From: Enterocloster hominis (ex Liu et al. 2021)
GTDB lineage: Bacteria > Bacillota > Clostridia > Lachnospirales > Lachnospiraceae
Direction: 5' to 3'
Assembly (NCBI GenBank): GCA_014385265.1
Contig: JACRTJ010000025.1
Location: 62,001-126,000, forward strand
Length of the DNA stretch: 64,000 nt
In this document: one piece after another, positions 1-9,528 of the stretch
How positions within the stretch are numbered: position 1 is the stretch's first letter
Layout: every line of letters begins with the position of its first letter
The notes under the pieces: generated by a model
Seen by the model: the letters and a program-made list of their open reading frames with translations, nothing else
Database searches by the model: none
What the model was told of the DNA's origin: nothing
Made by a program: the position numbers and the translations under genes

Positions 1-82
1 GGCTGGCAGGAGCCGGGGAAAGGACATAAAAGGGGAAGGCTGTTTTATCTGGGGGACAATAAGAAAACGATGGAGGAAATGA
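1..82 (+). other. Possible 3' end of an upstream gene
   Basis: One frame is open from the left edge to a TGA at 80-82, two bases before the likely start of the next gene, and the ribosome site of that gene lies inside it. Only 26 codons are visible and they end in a basic stretch. There is no recognisable domain, so this may be a real C-terminus or just an open frame. Confidence 0.25.
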
Positions 83-84
83 AA

Positions 85-1278
85 ATGGTATCAGAAAAAA
101 TGAAGCCGTTCATGGCGAACAATTCCGCGATCCGCGCCATGTTTGAGGAAGGAAAGAAAATGGCCGCCGTCTATGGGGCGGAAAACGTATACGATTTCAG
201 TCTGGGAAATCCCAATGTGCCGGTTCCGGAGGTCAATGAGGCCATCCTGGAGATCGTGAAAGAGGAGGCGTTCAATGCCCTTCACGGCTATATGAGCAAC
301 GCCGGCTTTGAGGATGTGCGCCAGACCATCGCCCAGTCCATCAATGAACGGTTCGGCACCAGTTTTTCTGAGAAAAACCTGATCATGACCGTGGGAGCTG
401 CAAGCGGCCTCAATGTGATCTTAAAGAGCATCTTAAACCCTGGAGACCAGGTGATCGTATTCGCCCCGTACTTTGTGGAGTACGACGGCTATGTGAGGAA
501 TTATGACGGAGAAGTGGTGCGGATCTCCCCGGATACAGAGACCTTTATGCCAAAGCTGGATGAGTTTGAGGAGAAGATCACAAAAAGGACCAAGGCCGTC
601 ATCATCAATAACCCCAATAATCCCACAGGAGTTGTGTATGGCGAGGATACCATAAAGGCCCTGGCGGCTATCCTGGAGAAGAAGGAAAAGGAGTTTGGCA
701 TCTCCATCCTTCTGATCTCCGACGAGCCCTACCGGGAGCTGGCCTACGGGGTGGAGGTCCCCTATGTGACAAAGTATTACCATAATACGGTGGTGGGGTA
801 TTCTTACAGCAAATCCCTTTCCATCCCCGGCGAGCGCATCGGCTACCTGGTGATCCCCGATGAGGTGGATGAGAGCGGGGAGCTGATCACTGCCGCCTCC
901 ATCGCCAACCGGGTCCTGGGCTGCGTCAACGCCCCGTCCCTGATCCAGAAGGTGATCCAGTACTGTATCCGGCACAAGGTGACCGTCAACGTGGAGGCCT
1001 ACGAGAAGAACCGGGATCTTTTGTACCATGCGTTAAAGGAGGACGGCTTTACCTGCGCAAAGCCCGACGGCGCGTTTTACCTGTTTGTCAAGTCTCCGGT
1101 AGCGGATGAAAAGGAATTCTGTGAGACCGCAAAGAAGCATCACGTCTTGATGGTCCCCGGCAGCTCCTTTGCCTGCCCGGGCTATGTGCGGATCGCTTAC
1201 TGCGTATCCCATGAGCAGATCGAGCGCTCCCTTCCGGCGTTCCGGGAGATCGCCAGGGAATATGGTCTGTTAAAGTAG
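85..1278 (+). CDS. PLP-dependent class I/II aminotransferase
   Basis: About 397 residues, the usual size of fold-type I aspartate-aminotransferase-like enzymes, which move an amino group between an amino acid and a 2-oxo acid in the cytoplasm. The PLP-binding lysine is K243 in the SYSKSLS motif. NNPNNPTG and SDEPYRELAYG supply the other cofactor contacts. An in-frame ATG at 70 exists, but GGAGGA at 72-77 lies seven bases before the ATG at 85, so the protein most likely begins MVSEKMKPF. The exact substrate cannot be read from sequence. It sits 31 bases before the YtvI gene and probably shares its transcript. Confidence 0.9.
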   Translation: MVSEKMKPFMANNSAIRAMFEEGKKMAAVYGAENVYDFSLGNPNVPVPEVNEAILEIVKEEAFNALHGYMSNAGFEDVRQTIAQSINERFGTSFSEKNLIMTVGAASGLNVILKSILNPGDQVIVFAPYFVEYDGYVRNYDGEVVRISPDTETFMPKLDEFEEKITKRTKAVIINNPNNPTGVVYGEDTIKALAAILEKKEKEFGISILLISDEPYRELAYGVEVPYVTKYYHNTVVGYSYSKSLSIPGERIGYLVIPDEVDESGELITAASIANRVLGCVNAPSLIQKVIQYCIRHKVTVNVEAYEKNRDLLYHALKEDGFTCAKPDGAFYLFVKSPVADEKEFCETAKKHHVLMVPGSSFACPGYVRIAYCVSHEQIERSLPAFREIAREYGLLK

Positions 1279-1309
1279 AGGGCAGACGCAGGTCCTCATG
1301 GAGGAGGAA

Positions 1310-2434
1310 ATGGATATCAGAAAATATGCGAGGATCTTTTTAAACATTGCGGTTCCCCTTATGACCATCTACCTGATCTGTGTCTGGGGACCGCGGCTTC
1401 TTGGTTTCTTCATACCGTTTGTGATCGGCTGGGTGGTGGCCATGATCGCCAATCCCCTGGTGCGGTTCCTGGAAAAAAAGATACGGATCGTCAGGCGGCA
1501 CAGCTCCATGGTCCTGATCGTGGGGGTTCTGGCTCTGGTGATCTTTGGCCTGTATTTCCTGGGAAGCCGGGGGCTTAAGGAGATGGTGCTGTTCGTGCGG
1601 GCCCTTCCGGGGCTTTATGCGGAGGTCCAGGAGGATGTGGCCGAAGCCTATGCGGAGCTGGAGCAGGTCCTTACGTTCCTGCCTCCGGAGGTGAAGGACT
1701 CCTTCGGTCAGGTCATCGAGCAGCTGGGAGCGTACATCGGCGGCTTTCTCCAGGACCTGGCGGCCTCTGCCGGAGGAGCTGTGGCCAGGACCCTGCCGGA
1801 TGTGCTGGTCCATACCATTGTGGTCCTTCTGTCCTCCTATCTGTTCCTGGCGGAGCATGATGTGATCGTCCAGAGGATAAAGGAAGTGATGCCGGGGGCG
1901 GTGAAGCGGTATGCGGGACTTATAAAGAAGGACGTCAGGAAGGTCATCGGCGGCTACTTCATGGCCCAGTTCAAGATCATGTTCGTGGTGGCCCTGGTGC
2001 TCATGGGAGGTCTTATGCTCCTGGGCGTCCATTACTGGGCGGTCCTGGCGGTGGCCATTGCCATTCTGGATTTCCTGCCCATGTTCGGCACAGGAACGGT
2101 GCTGATCCCCTGGGCTGCGGTGAAGCTGTTTACCGGGGATTTTGCCTATGCGGCCGGCCTGGGACTGCTTTACGTCCTGTCCCAGGCGGTCCGGCAGATC
2201 ATCCAGCCCAAGATCGTGGGGGACAGCATGGGGCTTCCGCCTCTGACCACCCTGTTTTTCCTGTTCCTGGGATACAGGCTCCGGGGACTGGCCGGTATGA
2301 TCCTGGCCGTTCCGGTGGGACTGATCTTTATTAAATTTTATGAATACGGGGCCTTCGATTCCCTGATAAACAGCGTAAAGGAGCTGGCCAGGGAGATCGA
2401 GGAGATCCGTCATGGAGATGGGAAGGAGCCATAG
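1310..2434 (+). CDS. ytvI: YtvI-like AI-2E family membrane protein
   Basis: Polytopic protein of the AI-2E/PerM permease family, about 374 residues, with hydrophobic segments near the N-terminus, a soluble amphipathic stretch at about residues 90-150 and a block of C-terminal membrane helices. The family member YtvI is induced during Bacillus sporulation; its cargo is unknown. An in-frame ATG at 1298 is possible, but GGAGGAGG at 1300-1307 favours the ATG at 1310, giving MDIRKYARIF. Its 3' end overlaps a terminator, so the transcript with the aminotransferase stops here. Confidence 0.8.
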   Translation: MDIRKYARIFLNIAVPLMTIYLICVWGPRLLGFFIPFVIGWVVAMIANPLVRFLEKKIRIVRRHSSMVLIVGVLALVIFGLYFLGSRGLKEMVLFVRALPGLYAEVQEDVAEAYAELEQVLTFLPPEVKDSFGQVIEQLGAYIGGFLQDLAASAGGAVARTLPDVLVHTIVVLLSSYLFLAEHDVIVQRIKEVMPGAVKRYAGLIKKDVRKVIGGYFMAQFKIMFVVALVLMGGLMLLGVHYWAVLAVAIAILDFLPMFGTGTVLIPWAAVKLFTGDFAYAAGLGLLYVLSQAVRQIIQPKIVGDSMGLPPLTTLFFLFLGYRLRGLAGMILAVPVGLIFIKFYEYGAFDSLINSVKELAREIEEIRHGDGKEP

Positions 2435-2452
2435 GCCCCTTCCCGTTTTTTT
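2420..2452 (+). terminator. Rho-independent terminator after ytvI
   Basis: GGGAAGG (2420-2426) pairs with CCTTCCC (2438-2444), with an inner GCC/GGC pairing around an ATA loop and a run of seven T after it. It overlaps the last codons of ytvI and separates the aminotransferase-ytvI unit from the two-component operon. Confidence 0.85.
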
Positions 2453-2485
2453 CCATAAAAAAGTAAGGCAAAAGTGGGCAAAGTA

Positions 2486-2494
2486 TGGTATGAT
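2486..2494 (+). promoter_or_regulatory. Extended -10 promoter for the two-component operon
   Basis: TGGTATGAT at 2486-2494 is an extended -10 element (TGn plus TATGAT). No good -35 box is seen at the expected distance, as is common for extended -10 promoters. It lies 34 bases before the response regulator start and after the terminator. Confidence 0.6.
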
Positions 2495-2527
2495 GGTACA
2501 TATATTACGGACAGAGGAGGATGTTTC

Positions 2528-3232
2528 ATGGATCAGATCAATATTCTCGTTGTGGATGATGAAAAAGAGATCGCGGACCTGGTGGAGATCTACCTGGTCA
2601 GCGACGGATATAAAGTATTTAAGGCCAACAATGCCCTGGACGGACTGGAGATCCTGGAAAAGGAGGAGATCCACCTGGTGCTCCTGGATATCATGATGCC
2701 GGGGATGGACGGACTGGAGATGTGCCGGAAGATCCGGGAGACCAACAATATCCCGATCATCATGCTGAGCGCCAAGTCCACGGATCTGGATAAGATCCTG
2801 GGCCTGGGGACCGGGGCGGACGACTATGTGGTGAAGCCCTTTAACCCGCTGGAACTGACGGCCAGGGTAAAATCCCAGCTGAGACGGTATACCCAGCTAA
2901 ATCCCAACCGGAATACCGGTCAGGCTGCCAAAAACGAGATCAATATCAAGGGTCTCTCCATCAATAAGGACAACCACAAGGTGGTGGTATACGGAGAGGA
3001 GATCAAGCTGACGCCCATCGAGTTCGATATCCTTTATCTCCTGGCCTCCAATCCAGGCCGGGTGTTCAGCACTGACGAGATCTTTGAAAAGGTATGGAAT
3101 GAGAAGGTATACGAGGCCAATAATACGGTCATGGTACATATCCGCCGTCTCCGCGGAAAAATGAAGGAGGATACCAGACAGAATAAGATCATCACCACAG
3201 TCTGGGGGGTGGGTTATAAAATTGAAAAGTGA
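2528..3232 (+). CDS. OmpR/VanR-family response regulator
   Basis: A 234-residue two-domain regulator. The receiver domain (residues 1-118) has the acidic pair in VVDDEKE, the phospho-acceptor D54 in LLDIMMPG and the conserved K in VVKPFNP. The winged-helix DNA-binding domain occupies about residues 135-234. GAGGAGG just before the ATG at 2528 sets the start; an upstream in-frame ATG at 2474 lacks a ribosome site. It is followed by its kinase with an 11-base overlap and very likely controls the ABC-type genes downstream. The architecture is closest to VanR-type regulators; the ligand is unknown. Confidence 0.92.
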   Translation: MDQINILVVDDEKEIADLVEIYLVSDGYKVFKANNALDGLEILEKEEIHLVLLDIMMPGMDGLEMCRKIRETNNIPIIMLSAKSTDLDKILGLGTGADDYVVKPFNPLELTARVKSQLRRYTQLNPNRNTGQAAKNEINIKGLSINKDNHKVVVYGEEIKLTPIEFDILYLLASNPGRVFSTDEIFEKVWNEKVYEANNTVMVHIRRLRGKMKEDTRQNKIITTVWGVGYKIEK

Positions 3233-4358
3233 TTTCAGCAGACGGTTTTACGGACAGGTCCTGGTCAATATCCTGTACAGCACCCTGGTGGCATGTCTGG
3301 TGGAGATCTTTCTGATCGCCAACGTGGATATGATCGTCAATTATCTGGAAAAGACCCAGGGAAGCCTTTCCCCTGCCCTTAAGATCTTCCGGATGGGGAC
3401 TGCCACCACGATCCTTTATGTGATCGCCGGCATCGGGATCTTTTCCCTGACCTTCCTGCTTTTGCAGAGAAAGTCCATCCGGTACATAGGAAAGATCGCA
3501 GCAGCCATCCAGAACATCTCCGAGGGAGATCTGAATATCCAGGTGGAGGTGGAGGGAGACGATGAGTTTGCCATGATGGCGGCCAGCTTAAACCGGATGG
3601 AGGCCGATATCCGGGAGCTGATGGATAAGGAACGGGAATCGGAGCGGACGAAAAATGAGCTGATCACCAACGTGGCCCATGACCTCCGGACGCCGCTGAC
3701 CTCCATCATCGGCTACCTGGAGCTGCTTTCCAGGGGCATGCCCATGGAGGAGGAGATGCGGCAGAAATACATTGACATCGCCTATACAAAGGCCAAGCGC
3801 CTGGAAAAGCTCATCGAGGACTTATTCGGCTTTACGAAGATGAACTGCGGCAAGATTGCCATGCACGTGGGCCGGGTGGACATCGTAAAGCTCCTGGGAC
3901 AGCTTCTGGAGGAGTTTTATCCCAGCTTTGCCGATAAGGGGCTTACCTATGAGCTGACCAGCAATGTGCCGTCCCTGGAGATCACCGCCGATGGAAATCT
4001 CCTGGCCCGGCTGTTTGACAACCTGATCAACAATGCCATCAAATACGGGGCCGAGGGAAAGAAGGTACTGGTAAAGGTTGAGGCGGAGGAAGAAGTGGTA
4101 TCCGTTTCTGTGGTAAACTTCGGCTATGTGATCCCGGAGGGAGAGCTGCATCTGATCTTCAATAAATTTTATCGGGTGGAGCAGTCCCGGTCCACAGCCA
4201 CGGGAGGAACGGGCCTGGGGCTGGCCATTGTAAAAAATATCGTGGATATGCATGGAGGGACCATTTCCGTCACCAGCGACTTAAACGGTACGGTGTTCCA
4301 GGTAAAGCTGAAGATCGATTTTGATGTGAACAGAGAAAATTTCAGAGCGATAGGATGA
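3222..4358 (+). CDS. VanS-like sensor histidine kinase
   Basis: 378 residues starting at a TTG (3222) that overlaps the regulator stop by 11 bases, with a G-rich ribosome site before it. Order: TM1 (about 13-33), short extracellular loop, TM2 (about 65-85), HAMP linker, HisKA with H153 in VAHDLRTP, and HATPase_c with N-box DNLINNAIKYG and G-box GGTGLGLAIVKNI. The loop is too short to be a large sensor domain, so the kinase may sense membrane stress, a peptide antibiotic, or the partner transporter. This fits the common pairing of kinases with ABC exporters in Firmicutes, but that is inference. Confidence 0.9.
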   Translation: MKSDFSRRFYGQVLVNILYSTLVACLVEIFLIANVDMIVNYLEKTQGSLSPALKIFRMGTATTILYVIAGIGIFSLTFLLLQRKSIRYIGKIAAAIQNISEGDLNIQVEVEGDDEFAMMAASLNRMEADIRELMDKERESERTKNELITNVAHDLRTPLTSIIGYLELLSRGMPMEEEMRQKYIDIAYTKAKRLEKLIEDLFGFTKMNCGKIAMHVGRVDIVKLLGQLLEEFYPSFADKGLTYELTSNVPSLEITADGNLLARLFDNLINNAIKYGAEGKKVLVKVEAEEEVVSVSVVNFGYVIPEGELHLIFNKFYRVEQSRSTATGGTGLGLAIVKNIVDMHGGTISVTSDLNGTVFQVKLKIDFDVNRENFRAIG

Positions 4359-6808
4359 ATCATATGGGAAAAAGAAGCGTCAGGGTGTTCCTTGCACTGG
4401 TTTTTGCGCTCCTGCTTCCAGGAAGCCCGGCATGGGCGGGAGACGGAGCGCCGGTATCCATGGAGGTTTCCACAGTCTATGGGGATATGGGAAAGTTTGG
4501 GAGCCATATCCCCCTTGTTATTACTTTTTACGGCCAGTCGGAGACGCCCTTTAACGGTACGGTGAACGTAAAGACCCTGGAGAGCACGCCGGATAACAGC
4601 GATGAGGTCTATCAGTACAGCTTCCCGGTTTCTGTGAAGCTGGCGGAGACGGAAAAAAAGGAGATCTATATCCCCCTGGGGCAGAAGAGCAGCGGGATCC
4701 ATGTGGCCCTCTGCGACCAGGGGGGAAGAGAGGTGGATTCCTGTTCTCTTTCCTTTGATGTGTCCCGGGACATGGGAAGGCTGCTGATCGGAGGCCTGGC
4801 AGGAGAGGAAGAGGAGCTCTCATACTTTGACGGCGTCCACCTGGAATACGGCATGGTGGATTCCCGGCTGATCCTCCTGGACCAGAAGGCCCTGCCCTCC
4901 GACGCCAGGGGACTGGAGCTTCTGGATATCCTTCTGATCAACGGCTTTTCTACGGAAAGTCTCACCGAGGACCAGAGGACAGCCATCCTTCAGTGGGTGG
5001 AACGGGGCGGGACCCTCCTGCTGGGCACAGGCCAGGAAGCAGAGAAGGTCCTGGGGGGATTTTCCGAAGATCTGGGCGGAGTCCGGATCCGGGGATATGA
5101 AAAAAAGAAAGTGGGCCTGGGGGTGGAATACGCCCAGGATTCCCCGGAGGATGCCCAGGTGGAGCTGATGTGCGCTGAGCTTTCTGTGCCCGGCGGAAGA
5201 GTGGTCATGGAAGGAGACGATATCCCTCTTTTAACGGTGATCCGGCGCGGGAAGGGAAAAATGGGATTTTTTTCCTATGATCTGGGGGAGATCCGCGGGT
5301 TTGCAGAAAAGACCCCTGGCTATGTGGCGGAGATCCTGACAAAGACCCTGGGCCAGGAGGCTGTCTCCCAGCTTTACTATTACAGCTCCTATGGAAGGAA
5401 CGACGACTACTGGAGCGCCCAGAGCCTGGTGAGCACCGGCAGTGTGGACCGGCTGCCCAGGATCCCGCTTTATATGGCAGTGACAGCCGTCTATATCCTG
5501 GCGGCAGGGCCGGGGCTTTACCTGTATCTGAAAAAGAAGGACCTGAGCCGGTACTACGGAATTTCTGTGGTCATAGCTTCGGCGGCGGCCTCAGCGGTCA
5601 TCTATCTGCTGGGAACGGGGACCCGGTTCACGTCGGAATTTTATACTCTGGCTACGGTACTGGATACCTCCGGGGACACGGTGGAGGAGACCACCTTTTT
5701 AGATGTGCGGACGCCGGACAGCCGTCCCTTTTCCCTGCGGGTGCCTGCGGAGTATTCCATTACTCCCTTGACCAGATCCAGCCAGTATGAGGAGCAGCCG
5801 GTCCAGGCCTTTGACGGAAAACAGGCGGCAGATGTGAGGATCGCCCGGGAGGAGGATGCGGCAGTCCTTTCAGCCAGCCGGTCCAGGGCCTTCGATCCCA
5901 GGTATTTTAAGCTGGAATCCAGGGGAGAACGGACGTTTCCCGGAAGGATCGAAGGAGATCTGAGGCTGTTCGAGGGAAAGCTTTCCGGCTATATCAGAAA
6001 TGGCTATGATTTTCCCCTGACCGACAGCGCCGTCTTCTTTTACGGACAGGTCTGCCCGCTGGGAGATCTGGAGCCCGGGGAGGTACGGGAGCTTAAAGAG
6101 GAGCCTGTGTTAAACTGGCCGGTGAACATGACCTATCTGGCTGCCCAGTGGCTGGTGGAGAGGGATTCGGCCGGGAAGGAGCTGGACGATGAAGAGCTTC
6201 TGCGGAATACGGACCGGCGGAGCCTTTACGGCTGGTATCTGGATCAGACCTACGGCGGCGCCTACGTTTCCGGCGCGCGGTTTTCTGCCCTGGGCCCGGA
6301 GCAGGGGCTCTGGGAGTGGGTCTCACCCGACGGCCAGGCGGCAGACGGCCAGGTCCTTTATACGCAGGAGCTGGAGATGACCACAGAAAAGGGCGGGAGC
6401 GTCTGGAGGAGCGGTCTTTATAATCCCCAGCAGGTGGTCTCCGGGAACATGGGATACGGCAGCGACGGCCTCTCCCTTTATGGAACAGAGCCAGTGACGG
6501 TGGAATACTTCCTGGGAACAGACCTGGACGTGGAAAAGGTGGCCTTCACCTTTATCTCTCCGGAATTTTTCAGCGGCGAGGATTTTTATTATATCCGGCC
6601 GTTTGAGGGCGAGGCTTGTTTTTACAATAATGAAACGAAGAATTACGACCCGGTAGACCTTTCCGGCGGCGGATTTACGGAAAGCGTGCTGGCGCCTTAC
6701 CTGTCTGCGGAGAACAGCCTGGTGGTAAAATATACGGCGGAGGAAGGGGACACTTCGGGAGTTACCTCGATGCTGCCGGTGCCGGTGGTGACAGGGAGGA
6801 AACGCTGA
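4355..6808 (+). CDS. Large exported membrane protein with GATase-like domain, ABC-linked
   Basis: 817 residues. It has a signal peptide (about 1-28), an extracytoplasmic domain (about 30-365) whose stretch DILLINGFSTESL followed by WVERGGTLLLG resembles glutamine-amidotransferase-like folds seen beside ABC-2 transporters, two membrane helices (about 366-388 and 398-423), then a second extracytoplasmic domain (about 424-817) rich in beta-type sequence. I do not recognise a named family. The ATG overlaps the kinase stop as ATGA and the stop overlaps the ATPase start, so it is translationally coupled to both. A structural or sensing partner of the transporter is the best guess. Confidence 0.75.
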   Translation: MNHMGKRSVRVFLALVFALLLPGSPAWAGDGAPVSMEVSTVYGDMGKFGSHIPLVITFYGQSETPFNGTVNVKTLESTPDNSDEVYQYSFPVSVKLAETEKKEIYIPLGQKSSGIHVALCDQGGREVDSCSLSFDVSRDMGRLLIGGLAGEEEELSYFDGVHLEYGMVDSRLILLDQKALPSDARGLELLDILLINGFSTESLTEDQRTAILQWVERGGTLLLGTGQEAEKVLGGFSEDLGGVRIRGYEKKKVGLGVEYAQDSPEDAQVELMCAELSVPGGRVVMEGDDIPLLTVIRRGKGKMGFFSYDLGEIRGFAEKTPGYVAEILTKTLGQEAVSQLYYYSSYGRNDDYWSAQSLVSTGSVDRLPRIPLYMAVTAVYILAAGPGLYLYLKKKDLSRYYGISVVIASAAASAVIYLLGTGTRFTSEFYTLATVLDTSGDTVEETTFLDVRTPDSRPFSLRVPAEYSITPLTRSSQYEEQPVQAFDGKQAADVRIAREEDAAVLSASRSRAFDPRYFKLESRGERTFPGRIEGDLRLFEGKLSGYIRNGYDFPLTDSAVFFYGQVCPLGDLEPGEVRELKEEPVLNWPVNMTYLAAQWLVERDSAGKELDDEELLRNTDRRSLYGWYLDQTYGGAYVSGARFSALGPEQGLWEWVSPDGQAADGQVLYTQELEMTTEKGGSVWRSGLYNPQQVVSGNMGYGSDGLSLYGTEPVTVEYFLGTDLDVEKVAFTFISPEFFSGEDFYYIRPFEGEACFYNNETKNYDPVDLSGGGFTESVLAPYLSAENSLVVKYTAEEGDTSGVTSMLPVPVVTGRKR

Positions 6809-7758
6809 TGTTAAAGATCCATGGCTTAAAAAAGAAATTTGGGAATTTTGAAGCCCTGAGGGGATTGGATATGGAAGTGGAGGAGGGGGCCCTTTACGGC
6901 TTTGTGGGGCCCAACGGAGCCGGAAAGACCACAGCCATCAAGATCATGGCGGGGCTTTTAAAGCCGGACGAGGGATCGGTGGAGATCTGCGGAAAGGACG
7001 CTTTAAGGTTCCGGGAGGAGGCAAAGGATCAGTTTGGCTATGTGCCCGATGAGTTTGGCATGTATGACAATCTGAAGGTGCGGGAATATATGGAGTTTTT
7101 TGCCTCCTGCTACGGCCTCTCCGGCCTCATGGGAAGAAAGCGGTGCGAGGAGCTTTTAGACCAGGTGAAGCTTTCTGACCGGGCGGACTTTTTTGTGGAC
7201 AGCCTTTCCCGGGGAATGAAGCAGAGACTCTGCCTGGCCAGGGCCCTGATCCACGATCCCGGTCTTCTGATCCTGGACGAGCCCACCTCAGGCATGGATC
7301 CCAGGACCCGGATGGAATTTAAGGAGATGTTAAAGGAGCTGTGCGCCGAGGGGAAGACCATTCTGGTCAGCTCCCACATCCTTTCGGAGCTGTCCCAGAT
7401 GTGTACAGACATCGGGATCATCGACGCCGGAAAGATCGTCCTTTCCGGCAACATGGCGGAGATCCTCCAGAAGGTCAATGATTCCAACCCGCTGCTGATC
7501 CGGATCTGCGGCGAGAGCCGGACAGCCATCGGGATCTTAAAAAAGGATCCCAGGGTCCAGACCATCGCCATCCGGGACGAGGACATCATCGTCAATTTCC
7601 ACGGAAACCGGCAGGCAGAGGCAGAGCTTTTATACAGCCTCATGGAGGCGGGGATCCCAGTCAGCGGATTCATCAGAGAGCAGGGAGACCTGGAAAGTAT
7701 CTTTATGCAGATCACAAGCCATGATAAGGGAAAGGTGGTGCTCAGCAGTGAAGAGTAA
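6808..7758 (+). CDS. ABC transporter ATP-binding protein
   Basis: 316 residues, cytoplasmic ATPase of the CcmA/ABC-2 type. Walker A is GPNGAGKTT near residue 36, the signature is SRGMKQRLCLARAL, Walker B is LLILDEPTSGMD, and the H-loop is SSHILSE. The C-terminal 90 residues form the usual accessory domain of drug or peptide exporters. It shares one base with the preceding stop (TGATG) and overlaps the permease by 11 bases, so the operon encodes a complete exporter. Substrate unknown. Confidence 0.92.
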   Translation: MLKIHGLKKKFGNFEALRGLDMEVEEGALYGFVGPNGAGKTTAIKIMAGLLKPDEGSVEICGKDALRFREEAKDQFGYVPDEFGMYDNLKVREYMEFFASCYGLSGLMGRKRCEELLDQVKLSDRADFFVDSLSRGMKQRLCLARALIHDPGLLILDEPTSGMDPRTRMEFKEMLKELCAEGKTILVSSHILSELSQMCTDIGIIDAGKIVLSGNMAEILQKVNDSNPLLIRICGESRTAIGILKKDPRVQTIAIRDEDIIVNFHGNRQAEAELLYSLMEAGIPVSGFIREQGDLESIFMQITSHDKGKVVLSSEE

Positions 7759-8647
7759 TCCCGTTTATAAAAGAGAGGTGACGGTCCGGGCACGGAGCTT
7801 CCGGATGCCCCTGATCATCCTGGTGTTCAACGGGATCCTGGCGGTGGTGGCGCTGCTAAATATGTATTCGGCAGTGGCCCAGGTGCGGATCTCAGCCTCC
7901 GTCCAGTATTCCAGCTTCCTTCAGCTTTACGCCTTTGTGGCGACCCTGGAATTCCTGCTTTTAATGTTTATCATGCCGGCGCTGACCTCCGGCAGCATCA
8001 GCGGAGAGCGGGAGCGGCAGACACTGGAGCTTCTGTTTACCACCAGGATGACGCCGAAGGATATTGTGATGGGAAAACTGTTTTCTGCTTTGAGCCAGCT
8101 GATGGTGCTGATCGTATCCAGCTTCCCCATCCTTTTGCTGACCTTTGTATACGGCAGTATGGATCTGATGGACCTGGCGTTTTTAATGGTATGTTTTCTG
8201 GTGACGGCGGTCTTCTGCGGCGGTATCGGGATTTTTTCTTCATCGCTGATGCGCCGGTCCACCTTTTCCAATGTGTGTACCTACGGGATCCTTCTGCTGG
8301 TGGTGGTGGGCACATATATGTTAAATATTTTTCTTCTTAATATGTCCCAGATGCAGATCGCAGAGGAGATCTACCAGCTGGGAGAGACGCGGCCGGCGGC
8401 TTCGTCCGGCAGCGCAGTCTACCTTCTTCTGCTGAACCCCCTGGCTACCTTTGGGGAGATCATGGAAAAGCAGGTGACGGGAGGGATCGCGGACCTGTCC
8501 ATCCGCCGGTTCCTTGGAAACGGACCGGATAATTTTGTGATCCGTCACTGGATCCCGGTCAGCATACTGGTCCAGACCGTGTTTTCTGCCGGGCTGGTAC
8601 GGGGAGCCGTGTATTTTTTAAATCCTCTGAAAAATGAGAAGAAATAG
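7748..8647 (+). CDS. ABC-2 type permease
   Basis: About 299 residues with six hydrophobic segments, the partner of the ATPase just before. SGERERQTLELLFTTRMTP is the conserved cytoplasmic loop of ABC-2 permeases. The GTG at 7748 is preferred because the protein then begins VKSNPVYKREV and the coupling overlap is short; an in-frame ATG at 7721 would add nine residues and is possible. It ends the two-component/ABC operon. Confidence 0.85.
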   Translation: MKSNPVYKREVTVRARSFRMPLIILVFNGILAVVALLNMYSAVAQVRISASVQYSSFLQLYAFVATLEFLLLMFIMPALTSGSISGERERQTLELLFTTRMTPKDIVMGKLFSALSQLMVLIVSSFPILLLTFVYGSMDLMDLAFLMVCFLVTAVFCGGIGIFSSSLMRRSTFSNVCTYGILLLVVVGTYMLNIFLLNMSQMQIAEEIYQLGETRPAASSGSAVYLLLLNPLATFGEIMEKQVTGGIADLSIRRFLGNGPDNFVIRHWIPVSILVQTVFSAGLVRGAVYFLNPLKNEKK

Positions 8648-8656
8648 GAGGGCGCT

Positions 8657-9493
8657 ATGTTTTATATCGGATGCCATTTATCCTGCTCCAAGGGCTTTAC
8701 AGCCATGGAAAGGGATGCGGAACGGATCGGAGCCACCACGTTCCAGTTTTTCACAAGAAATCCCAGGGGCAGCAGCGTAAAGGCCCTGGACCTGGAGGAT
8801 ATCCGGGAATTTTTAAAGAGAAAGGAAGAAAAGGGGCTGGGGACCCTGGTGGCCCACGCGCCCTATACCTTAAACGCCTGCTCGGCCGATGAAAAGGTCC
8901 GGGAGTTTGCCAGGAATACCATGGCCGACGATCTGGCAAGACTGGAGCATACGCCTGGGAACGTTTACAATTTCCATCCGGGAAGCCATGTGAAGCAGGG
9001 AACGGAAACCGGGATCCGGCTGATCGCCGAAACGCTGAACGCGATCTTAAAGCCGGAGCAGTCCACCATAGTCCTTCTGGAGACCATGGCCGGAAAGGGC
9101 AGCGAGGTGGGAAGCCGGTTTGAGGAGCTCAGGGAGATCCTGGACCGGGTGGAGCTTTCGGAGAAAATGGGAGTCTGTCTGGATACCTGCCATGTCTGGG
9201 ACGGCGGCTATGATATCGCAGGCGATCTGGACGGGGTCTTAACAGAATTTGACCGGATCGTGGGCTTATCCAGATTAAAGGCTGTCCATTTAAACGACAG
9301 CATGAACCCTCTGGGGGCCAGAAAGGACCGCCATGCAAGGATCGGGGAGGGGCACATCGGCCTGGATGCCCTGGTGCGGGTGGTGAACCATCCGGCGCTC
9401 CGTGAGCTCCCCTTCTGTCTGGAAACGCCCAATGACCTGGAGGGATATAAAAGAGAGATCGGGCTTCTGCGTTCGCTGAGAACGGAAGGCTGA
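8657..9493 (+). CDS. nfo: Endonuclease IV (AP endonuclease family 2)
   Basis: 278 residues, the normal length. It cuts DNA 5' of abasic sites in base-excision repair using three metal ions. Metal-binding residues of the TIM barrel are visible in [50 protein letters not shown] and CLETP. GGAGGG lies before the ATG. It follows the ABC permease by nine bases and may be read through from that operon. Confidence 0.95.
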   Translation: MFYIGCHLSCSKGFTAMERDAERIGATTFQFFTRNPRGSSVKALDLEDIREFLKRKEEKGLGTLVAHAPYTLNACSADEKVREFARNTMADDLARLEHTPGNVYNFHPGSHVKQGTETGIRLIAETLNAILKPEQSTIVLLETMAGKGSEVGSRFEELREILDRVELSEKMGVCLDTCHVWDGGYDIAGDLDGVLTEFDRIVGLSRLKAVHLNDSMNPLGARKDRHARIGEGHIGLDALVRVVNHPALRELPFCLETPNDLEGYKREIGLLRSLRTEG

Positions 9494-9528
9494 CGGCAGA
9501 AAATCCATTGGAAGGAGAAAATAGATCT

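Noticed and set aside
1340-2674. 444-codon open frame antisense to ytvI
   Set aside because: His/Gln/Arg/Pro-rich shadow of a GC-rich coding strand, with no ribosome site or domain.
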